From Escallonia rubra (lineage: Eukaryota; Streptophyta; Magnoliopsida; Escalloniales; Escalloniaceae), in contig JAVXUO010002708.1 in the NCBI GenBank assembly GCA_033065855.1, positions 186,001 through 250,000 of the forward strand: DNA of 64,000 nt, written 5' to 3'. Under the pieces are notes generated by a model that saw only the letters and a program-made list of their open reading frames with translations, had not been told where the DNA came from and made no database searches. Below, piece after piece: positions 45,939 to 57,900 of the stretch. The translations under genes were made by a program, and so were the position numbers. Within the stretch, counting starts at the first letter, position 1. Each line of letters opens with the position of its first letter.

Positions 45939-48900
45939 GTGTGCTCCCTATCTTACCATGAAATTCAATTTTTAATACCCATATGCAGCGCATGCAAACT
46001 TCGTGTTCATAGATACGTATTGGTTGAGTTCACGTAACAGTTCTCATGCACAGTGCACTTTATTGGTGGTGCATGAGGCCGTGGTTTCTTATGATCAGCA
46101 ACCACACTAACACATAACATTTTGGCTACCGATTGCCAGTTGGTGCTTCCAAATTTTGACACTTCCTGCTTTGCTTGATTGTGCCTTGTGTACGACATTT
46201 TTACAGAGTAATAGTACATGGCGTGTCATTTGCAATTTACTTTTGCACTAATAACAAGTAATTGAGGTGTGTAAGTAGGCTTTTTTTCTTACCAAATTAA
46301 GTCGTATAGGTGAATACCAGACAAGTTGTTTACTTTTGCACTAGGCTGGCCAGCATATTGAGAAACATTAAAAGGCCTACGTTTTAGTGATGCCTACCCA
46401 AAAGAATTTCGGATGCTCTATAGTTTGCAGTTTCTTCTCCTTATTCTTACTTTCGCCAACCTTAAAAACTACAGTTTGTAAGAATAGAGATAACCATGCC
46501 CTATATCCTTTAGCAATATGGGGCCTCATCTTCTAAGCACCAAGAAAAATAGTGATCTCTTTACGTACAATGATTCAGATTGACCGTTGTTTTACTCTGT
46601 AGATCGGGTCTCACATAGGTTCGACTCTCGTGGACAAGATTTTAGGATGAACAAATCATACCATTCTGCGGTGCACAAAAGAGAAACAACAAATTTATTT
46701 TACTATTTTTAATGTTCTTCCATTCGCACAGAACGAACAAAAGAAAAAGGAACCTAATTACCTCTCAAAACAAGGCCACTGTGTCTGCCTAAAAGGATGC
46801 TGATATCTCTCCTACAGCGTTTTCGACATAAGCCAAGCTAAGCCATGCTGTACCCACCAAATCTCTTCTTGGGCGTACTTACATAAGAATGTGTTCGCCT
46901 AGTAGATGCGATCACAATAAGTTGTCACTTGGAACTACGTTTAACAGGATCAATAGTCCTATAGGCATAGTAATATATCTGAGTTGTCACTTGGACTATT
47001 TCTGAGAAATGAGGGGGAGAAAGAGTACCAAGTATGCTGTGGAAATATTGAGTCTTCCATAGTAAGTTCGTCGCATGTAATTAACTCTAGACCACATGGT
47101 CCGACAATAAGTGTATCAATGTATACGTATAAACTGTACTCAGAATGCACCTGGTCTAAAGCACATGCGACTTATGACAAAAAAATTCATAGAAGTAACT
47201 GAGAGACAACCAACACATTCATTGCCCTGAGATAATTCGTGACTGCCTTGGTAATTAGGGCTACCCTGTGTACCAGGAGAAAATACATTATTTTGGTCTC
47301 CATTTAGTACAGGTTTTCTACTAAATATACTACTTTGTTTTTAATTAGTGATGCTAAAATAATTATCGTTGAAAGTGTTTGCATAAATGTCACTAATAAT
47401 ATTTAACGACTACTAATAATCGGTACATGGGGAGTTATAGCCTCTTTGACAATCCTAGTTTGAAGCCAAAACGAGGCTTTTGATAATACGCATTCTTACC
47501 TTTAAAATATGAGACAATACAATCGATTCAATGAGAAATATTCATTGTGAGTGAGACCGATGGCATACTATATGATGGACTCTGACGATAGACATGAAAG
47601 TTTACTCCCTTTTGATTAAGTTTTTGATCTTAAGATAGTTACAACTCCTCCTCGGATATCCAAAATTAATATAAGTATAGTTAACGACATTTCTACTAAC
47701 ATTTACAATGATATTTTTTAACAGCACATCTTCAGTCTCATCAAATAATACTCCCTCCGTTCCTAAAAAATTGATCATATTTTCTTTTTGGGACGTCCCA
47801 CAAAAAGTGATCACTTCCAAATTAGCAAATATTCTATAGGTATTTTTACATACTTACCATTTTTATATTTTTTTTATTCTATTTCTCTCACCACATTTAA
47901 TTCTCTGTCAACTCATTTTCTCTCTCCTAGCCCACCACTTTACACTTTTTTATTTTATTTCTCTCTCCACATTTAACACTCTATCAACCAATTTTTTCTC
48001 TCATGGCTCACTCTCTTCCCCCTCTCTCTCTAAAGGGTAAAATGAGAAAGACACACAATATATAACTTAAATCCTTAATATACGTGCAAAGTAAAATGGA
48101 TCAATCTTTCAGGAACAGAGGGAGTAGCTACTAAAAATATTTAACGACCATATCGCTACACAAGAGTTTTAATCTTCCTATAACCTCGATAACAGTCAAA
48201 GTTATTCCTTTCTTTTTAGATAGAGAGCACTAATGATGTATAATTGATATCGGCTATTTTGTGTTGCGTCTCACTCACTCACATTGGTGACAACAAAGAA
48301 ATATTTTCTCAAATTCGGTTGCTAAGCTTACACTGACTACCCTATCACCCATTTCTCTTAATCCACCTGCCCCGAGCTCCCAATCTGCACTATAATAGAA
48401 ATAGCTGGTTTAGAATGCCAAGAACTATGGCACCTGAGGAACTTTGGTACCACAAACTATATATCGAGAAACGGGGTAGTATTATCAACAACTTTCGTTA
48501 AAAAACTCTAATTTGAAGTTCGTAAAGTTATGTCCAAAATAATTATCCTACCGAAGGCAGCAGAGGAAGAGGAATCAAACTAGTGAAAACGTGACTTAGA
48601 TTTACGAGGTAAGTCTTTATGCCCTCTCGTTTATTATTCTCGTCGTGCTTGTAAAATTGGTAGGAGTCCATGCCAAACCCTCCTTTTTACCAAAAAAAAA
48701 AAAAAGGAGTTAAAAAGTCAGGTTCGTCATAACAGTTATCGGTGTCGAAAAACTGTGACCCTCTTATCGTGGAATTTGTTATACATTTTACAGTTAACAA
48801 AGATGACAAGTGAATCACAAAAATGGCAAGTAAATCCCAAGCTTAGCTCTAAAACCAAAGTTTCCCCTTTGTTACTTCTCACAACATTGAATTTGTCTAC

Positions 48901-51900
48901 AGAGATGGCTGTGATGGGTCGCGTGGAACAGAACACATTTGTGGCCGCCCATTGGGCCTTGCCTTTGATGAAAATACTGGAGATCTCTATATTGCGGATG
49001 CGTATTTGGGCCTTCTTGTTGTTGGGGGCTACGGTGGCCTGGCTACCAAGGTTGCGACACAAGCCCAAGGTGTTCCATTCAGATTCACCAATGGCTTGGA
49101 CATTCACCCGAGTAACGGGGTTGTCTACTTCACTGACAGCAGCTCAAGTTATCAACGGAGGTATGCTTTATATTTCTCCGTCAATCCCACTTTTTTAAGC
49201 TTTAACGAATGCCTTTTAATGAAGACCTAGAGTTGCAAATTGACTAGCTCCTATGTCAATGTACAAATGGTGTTACGTACTTTGACAATAGGCCTAGCGT
49301 GCTTCTGCTGTGTAAGAAGATCATACCTATCAGCTGTCTGCATTTGTGGTACTTTAGCTTTTTATCAAGAAAGGGTCTAGAGGCCTTAACTAGCTGAGTA
49401 AATATGCGAATTCTCTCTAGATACGGAGCAAGATCTTGGGCTCAGTTACAATGGAGTGAGTTGCGACTAGGGATGCAACTTAGTTATGTTGGGTTCGGTT
49501 CTGATGTAGAGGAAAAACACCACCTCTAAGATGAGGCCACATGTCATCATCCAGACACATCAAAACCGCCACACCATTAATATGGAAGTGAGTAAAGATG
49601 AGTTACTCAGGGAGTAACTCCGGGGTATTAACCAGACACTAATGAGGAGTAATCATCCATGATGATGAGTAACCCTCCTATTAATCTGATAACCCCATAA
49701 TTAAACATAAATAACTCCCCACTGAGCTGGGAACACTATAAAAGGAGTGGGGAAGAATATGTCAGGTAAGTAAGAGAGTTGAACTTACACTTTATCAAGT
49801 CTCAAACATATTCTGACTTAAGCATCGGAGATTTTATGCCGAAAATCCTTCAGGCGAGTCACCGGTGTCGATTTTGCTGTGCAGGTCTATTCTCGAAGCG
49901 CGTCCTGAGTTCTCTCCACAACATTTTGGCGCCATCCGTGGGAACGACATTCGTGAATATATTATGTCTCAAAATCCCACACCACCAGCTCAGCAAGGTG
50001 GGGCAACTCCACCAATTTTACCCTTGCCACCAATCTGTGATTCACTTCGTGAGGGAGCCGCATCGCCGTCCTCCAGTCGCGGAAAAAAGGTTGCGACAAC
50101 TGCTACCGTAGCACGAACCACCGCTGTTGCAGTACCTATAATTCCTGCAGTAATGTCAGATGCCGTCGCGACAGCATCAATACCCGTAACGGTAATTCCA
50201 CCCGCTGTGAAAATCGTTCCTCCCTCCATAAACACTGTCCTTCCTCCGCTCCAAACTGTCAACGTGTCCGCACCTACCACAACGTTACCAGTCATGAGCA
50301 ACCAAGCTGACTTAATGGCCGTTCTTCGGGCTATGCAACAATCCATCGAACGGTTACAAGCAGCTGTGGACAATCCACCTCCGCAATTAGAACCTCTCCA
50401 ACCTCCAAACGAGCAACATGTAACTGGTACGCGGAGGCAGCCAATTAGACATCGATTAAATTTCCATGAGGAACCAGGAACCTCAAAGACTCCGGAAGGA
50501 ATACAAGTAGAAGATGGACAATCCGACGATGAACGGCGCAACCCGAGGTCCAGAAAATAAGAAGAAAGTTCTTACGAAGCTCATTCTACCAAGAGGGACC
50601 CTTATTATAACCCTGGTGAACATCGTGCCGAACGATACACCAGTGCTCCAGTCATCGTTGGGCGACCATTCATAGAAGAGGTTGATCACTTCCCTACGCC
50701 GCAGAACTTCAAGATGCCTCCTTGTGAATCATACGATGGCACCGGAGACCCGATGGAGCACTTAGCTTGTTTCACTTCTGGTATGAATCTACACTTAGTC
50801 CTTGACCAAATTATGTGCCGAGCGTTCCCGGTAACCTTGGAAGGAGCTGCCCACGTATGGGTTCAACACCGCGCACCCCGCTCTATCTCCTGCTGGGCCC
50901 AGTTGACGAAATCCTTCCGCAACAATTTTTTAACAAGTCAGATACAAAGGAAAAACTCTTTGGCTCTTTTCCGTATCGTACAAGGACCCAAGGAGTCCTT
51001 GAAATCCTACTACGCCCGCTTCAACACTGAGAAACTCCTCATTGACAATTTGGATTCAGGGGTGACTTTTGCGGCAATGGCAAGAGGTGTGCGTCCGGGG
51101 ACACCATTGCGTTTCTCGCTGAATAAAAGACCTCCGGAGCATATGACTGACCTACTTGATCGGGTAGAGAAATATCTCCGGGCTGAAGAGGATTCCATGA
51201 CCACCACCCAAAATGAAGGAATTTCTGGTCAGAAGAGGCGTGATCGCCCGGAGGGGAAGATACCCGAAGAACCTAAACGCTCACGGACGACCCTTTCCAA
51301 GCACTTCACCCCTCTTACAACATCTCGGGAACATATCCTCAACCAGATCAAAGGCCAAGATATCTTAAAGTGGCCCAAGTCGATGAGGATGCCCGCCGAT
51401 AGAAGAGATGCCCAGCTCTATTGCCAATTCCATAAGGATCATGGTCATACGACTAAAGAATGTAAAGTTCTTCGGCGAGAGATCGAGAATCTTATTGCAA
51501 GAGGGCACCTCAAACAATTTGTCAAGACAAATGAACGCCAAGGAGGTAAGCGGGGAGGCGGACAAAAAAGGCATGACGATTCGGCCCCTAAGGAATCCCC
51601 GGTGATAAACACAATATCTGGAAGCCTAAGTACTGAGGGAACCTCAAGATCAGCTCGAAACGCTTACGCACGACAAGTCAACTTGACGCAGGGACCAGCT
51701 AAGCGCCCAAAGGCCCCCGCCACTATAAGTTTTGATGATACAGATCTTGAGGAAGTCATTACACCGGACGATGACACTCTGGTTATCTCCCTCCAAATAG
51801 ATACGTACGTCATCAAACGCATCTTAGTGGACACAGGAAGCTCCGCGGACATTCTCTTTGAAGAAGCATTCTCTCAAATAAAGGTATCGAAAGAATGAAT

Positions 51901-54900
51901 CCGTCCGGTCTCCTCGCCGCTGTACGGCTTCACGGGAGCATCCGCGCCAGTTGAGGGAGTAATCTCCCTCACTGTAGTTGCTGGATCATACCCGCTTCAA
52001 GCTACGCAATCAATCGACTTCCTGGTAGTCAAGATCAAGTCAGCCTATAATGGAATATTAGGGCGAGCGGGCCTCAACAAATTACAAGCTATAGCCTCAA
52101 CGTTTCACCTGTGTATGAAATTCCCAACTCCCAACGGAATATGAGTAGTAAATGGAGATCAAGCTATAGCACGCAAGTGTTACATGGCTTTGTGCAAAGT
52201 AGAGGAGGCGCTTGCCATTGAAGACCAGCGTGATGAACATACTTTCAGGCGAGCTGAGCCGGTGGAAGAACTTGTCTCCATAACACTAGGAGCAGACGGG
52301 AGTCACCAGTTAAAGATAGGTTCCACGCTGGAGCCAGCTCTTCGTGATCGACTGGTATCATTCCTTCGCTCAAATGCGGATGTCTTCGCATGGAGCGCCG
52401 TAGATATGCCAGGAATAGATCCATCCATAATGACCCATCGTCTCTCAGTTGATCCAAGCTGTAAATCGGTGAAGCAGAAAAAGCGATCCTTCGCACCGGA
52501 AAGGCAAACGATCATCAAACAAGAGGTTGACAAGCTTCTAGAAGTAAAGTTCATTGCTGAAATCAACTATCCGACATGGGTGGCTAATGTAGTCATGGTT
52601 CCAAAGGCTGGGACGAACAAGTGGAGAATATGCATTGACTACACTGATTTGAAGAAGGCTTGCCCCAAGGACAGCTACCCTCTGCCTCGGATCGACACAC
52701 TGATAGATGCAACCTTGGGGCATGAGTTGCTTAGCTTCATGGATGCCTTCTCCGGTTATAATTAGATTCGCATGCACGATGACGATGTGGAAAAAAACGG
52801 CTTTCATTACCATCGAAGGTCTCTTTTTCTACAAAGTCATGCCCTTCGGCTTGAAGAACGCAGGTGCCACCAACCAACGGCTTGTTGATAAGATCTTTAA
52901 GCCTTTGCTAGGTAAAACCATGGAAGTTTATGTTGACGACATGCTTGTCAAAAGCCTTCGTGCAGCTGATCACATTGCCGACCTTGAGGAATGTTTTAAT
53001 CTCTTGCGCAAATACAAAATGCGGCTCAATCTGGCCAAGTGTGCATTTGGGGTCTCATCAGGCAAGTTCTTAGGTTTCATGGTCTCGTACAGAGGTATAG
53101 AAGCCAATCCTGAAAACATCAAGGTCATACAAGACATCACCGCACCGAAGAGAGTGAAAGAGGTGCAGATACTAACTCGACGTATAGTGGCACTTGGCAG
53201 ATTTCTCTCTAAGTCTGCTGAGAGATGTTTGCCTTTCTTTAAAGCCTTGAAGAACATAAAAAACTTCGAGTGGACCGCCGAGTGCCAAAATTCCTTTGAA
53301 GCCTTGAAAGAGTATCTGACGCCCCCCCCGCTCCTATCCAAACCACTTGCTGGGGAGGAGCTCTTCTTGTATTTAGACATAGCAGAGTCGGTTGTAAGTG
53401 CGGTGCTTGTCCGTAACCAGAACAGTAAGCAACTCCATATATACTATGTGAGCCAAGTACTACAAGGTGCTGAGTTACGTTATCCAGATACAGAAAAACT
53501 TGCATTCGCTCTCTTGATCGCATCTCGAAATTTTCAACCATACTTTTAGTCCCACTCCATAACAGTGCTCACGGACAAGCCCTTACGGCGAATACTCCAC
53601 AAGCCCGATGTCTCAGGACGACTAGTCCCATGGTCCATTGAACTCGGGGAGTTCGACATCCACTATAAGCCACGCCCTTCTATCAAAGGTCAGGCCCTCG
53701 CTGACTTCATTGTTGAGTGTACTTTGCCCATCGAAGACGAGGAGCAGCTATCCCAGCAGGATAGGCCTTTCACCTGGACCCTCCATGTGGATGGTTCTTC
53801 CAATGCAAACGGAAGTGGAGCTGGCTTAATCCTTCATGGTCTTGAAAACCTCGTAGTTGAATATGCCCTATGATTTGACTTTCCCTCTTCAAACAATGAA
53901 GCTGAATACGAGGCTTTTATTGCTGGGATGCACCTTGCAAAGACTATGCGAGCAGAGGCACTTCATGCCCATAGTGATTCACAGCTGGTCGTCAAGCAGT
54001 TCTCTGGAGAGTATGAAGCACGAGGCGTGAAAATGGCTGAATACCTCCAAAAAGCCAAAAGGCTTGCAGAGACTTTTGTGTATTTCAACATCACTCAAGT
54101 CAGCCGAGAAGACAATACGTCAGCTGACGCACTTTCACCCTTAGCGTCCCTCGACCAGTCTGGGCTTAGTCGAACAGTTCACTTGGAACTCCTCTACGAA
54201 CCAAGTATTAATGGTCGTGAAGTCATGCAAACCGAGCATGAACCATCATGGATGAACCCAATTAAATCCTATCTTGCGGATGGTATCCTACCAGCCGATT
54301 AGAAACAAGCTCGAGGGATCATTTCACGCACGGCCCGATACACGATTGTTGATGACGTGCTGTACAAAAGATTTTTTACACTCCCCTACCTTCGTTGCCT
54401 TACCCTTACGGAAGCCACATATGCTCTGCGCGAGGTGCACGAGGGAATATGTGGTCAACACTTGGGTGGGAAAGCCCTCGCACACAAAATCCTTCGTCAA
54501 GGCTATTACTGGCCGACAATACAGCAAGACGCGCTGGAGCATACAAAAAAAATGTGATGCTTGTCAACGGTTCTCGCCTGTGCCAAAGCTTGGTCCTACC
54601 GCATTGACTACTTTGAACAGTTCTATTCCCTTCGCCGTGTGGGGCATGGATATATTGGGACCTTTTGCCCGGCTTCAGCCCATCGGAAATTTGTAATCGT
54701 TGCTATTGATTATTTCACTAAGTGGGTCGAAGCCCTATCCTCCATCACAGAGCAGAAGTGTGAAGACTTCTTCTGGCGCTCGGTTGTCTGCCATTTTGGA
54801 ATCCCTCGTGTACTTGTCACCGACAATGGAAGACAATTCGACAACCACATCTTTTGTGTGTTTTGCGCTAATTTATCAATTGAACAACGTTTCACTTCCG

Positions 54901-57900
54901 TGGCTCACCCACAAACAAACGGCCAGACGGAGGTACCCAATCGTACCCTCCTCCAAGGCCTAAAGTAGAAGCTCGATGGTGCGGAAGGACTCTGGGTTGA
55001 CGAACTCCATAAGATCCTTTGGGCTTATCAAACAACGACAAGGAACCCAACAGGCGATACTCCCTTCAACTTGGCCTTTGGCACGGAGGCACTAATCCCG
55101 GTTGAGATTGGTCTACCCTTTCTTTGTCTATTCACTTATGACCCTAACATGAACGATGAGGCGTTACGTTGCAATCTTGACCTCTTAGACGAACAAAGGG
55201 ATCAAGCACAGCTCCGATTAGCCGCATATCAGCAATGTGTGGCCAGATATCACGATCGACGCATTCGCCTTCGGGCTTTCTGCATTGGAGACCTCGTCCT
55301 TCGCCGAGTAGAAGCCTCAACCCCTCTCGATGCCATAGGCAAGCTGTCACCAAACTGGGAAGGCCCTTATCGCGTGACCAAGTATGGTGGGCCTGGATCA
55401 TATCACTTAGAACATTTGGATGGAAAAAGCATCCCACGAACGTGGAATACTACCAATTTACGACGATACTACGCATGAGCAAGATCAAAGAGGGGCCACA
55501 CATACCTTATCTTTATACTTGATTTTTGGATCCTGCTCATGCTTGGACAGCCCACTATGTTACGAGTTTTACGGCTTTGCACAGCCTTAGCTTTTTTCTT
55601 TTTTATTGCCATTGGTGTACTTCTCTTCTATTATGAATGCAAGAGAATTTGGCAGAAGTAGATGCAAAATAAGACATTGAATATATTAGAAATTGAGTCA
55701 ACTGCATCAAGGCAACAAAAGAAGAGTCCCCTAAAATTAAGTCTAGAACAAAGGAAACTAGACTATTCATCCTGATCAGTCGCACCCTCGGGCATTCCCA
55801 TCTCCCGAATTTGAGTCTCGGCCAAAGATTGCTGCCTTGAAATTGTCCTGGAAGTTGACCCGGATGCACCTAGCGATCGGCCAACAGAAGGGCTAGCTAT
55901 TGCACATGAACTTGCACCTTTCTTTCGTTCGGCCTCTTCTGCTCGAAGAGCGTCATCCGTAGCGATCTCACGGGCAAACTTGTGCTCATAAATGCTCAAG
56001 TCAAACTCATGATGATGTTTTTGAATATCAGTCTTGCACTCATTATAGCCATGCACGAGAGCCCTTTTCGAATCACGGAAGCGCTGATCTGTAAAAGTCT
56101 TGGATCTCTTGAACATCTGCACTGCTTGAAGTGCCACGGACGACTTCTCAGCCTCCGATTTATCAATACGAGCAGATAACCCCTCATTGGCCAGTTCCAG
56201 TCGCTCTACCTTCTTGCTCAAATCATCGACTTTCTTCTCGGCCTCCCTACGACAGTTATTCTCTACCATTACCTTCTTTTGTTCCTCATCCAAGACTTTA
56301 TCTGCGGCAATAAGCTTCTCTGCGCCAATCTGCACCTGCGCCATAGCCTACATAACAAAAGAAGTTAGACACCAGAACTTTTGATATAGAAATTAAAGAG
56401 AAGAAATCAAACCTGCGACATAAGTTGGACCATGCCATTTGCTGTATCAGCAACACCATAAGCAGACAATGTCTTGCGATCCATATGAATGATCGCGTGA
56501 CGGGACCAGTCCCATGCTGTACGAGGAGACTTGAAGACCGACTCCTCAACAGATATACCCCAGGCAGGACGATGAAGAATGTCAGCTCGAACAGAGGACG
56601 ACGTAGCTCTACTCCCACCTCGGCCCAATGCTTTTCTTTTTCTTGGAGCTTCTTTAGACTTGTCTACCGTAGACAAGCCAAGAACAAACTCTTCTGCTTG
56701 CGGTGGAACCTCTTTTGCTTGAGGCCCGAAAACCAGTGTGTCAAAATCCAAGTCTTGCATTTCCTCCTCTTCAATGCCATGAATGGAAGCCAATCCGTCG
56801 GGAATAATGTCCCCCAACACCCCTTGAAAATTAAACAACGAAGGCTCGCCTTGTGCTCGGGATGACATATTTCCTGCACAGAGAGCAAAAGTAAGGCACC
56901 ATTAAAAGATTCAATGCGCAGGCTCTGGTAAGAACATTTACCAGGGTCGTTCTCGCCCTCTTCTTCCTCCTCGTCGAAATCTTGAGGTTCAGGGGGAAAG
57001 ATGATGCCGCATTCGCAAAGTTGAGCGTTACTCAAAGGATATCTGGACTCTAAGGACGCAGCTCCTTTGAGCTTCTCAATATGCTCGAGGTCAATCTCCG
57101 ACAAATCTTTTTCCTTTAATTTATTACATGGTCTAGTGTCACACTCAGCTAGCCACTCGTTACAAACTTCCCTCCGTTGAGACTTAGGCAATTTAACAAA
57201 CAAAAACCACTCCTTCCAGTTATGGTTGGATGACGGTGGATAGGGAAATAACTTCGCTTCGGATTTTGGGTGCCGACTTAAGAAATACCAACCTACTTGT
57301 TTGGTGATTGTGCATATGGTGAAAAACCATCTGAATACCCTAACTCTAGGCCTCAAACCAAGTTTATGACATTGATATATGAAAAAACTCATAAACCGCC
57401 ACGCATGAGGGGAAAATTGGCCAGGTGCAAGGCCATATAGGTTCAAGACTCTAATAAAAAAAGGATGGAGAGGAACCCTAAAGCCATTGATAAACATACC
57501 CCAATAAACACCAATTTCATCAATGGTGGCCATGTTGGCTGATTCATCCTCTTCGGGAAGCCTAAGTTTTACAATGGGAGGAATCTCACAGCGCTCCCGA
57601 AGGAGTTTCAAGTCATAGCTGCTAAGTTTGCTTCTAAGTGTATGCGCGCCAAAAGGTTTAGGAGATTGGGCGCTCTCCCTTAAAACCTCTTTGGCAGGGA
57701 CTCCCCTCGGCTCCTGGAAAGGAACCAAAGGGACACCAGTTTCCAAAAACAGGGGGTCAAAAGTAGGTTCTACCCTGACGCCTTGAGCGTCAACATTAGG
57801 CACAAAAACACATTCTTCATCTTCATTAGATATAATTTCATATCAAAAGCAAAAGATTTCAAAAAAAAAGGGAGGGGGTTTGGAGCTTACTTGGTGAAAC

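Noticed and set aside
55235..55522. 95-codon frame overlapping the integrase C-terminus
   Set aside because: Shadow of the integrase frame ending at 55478.
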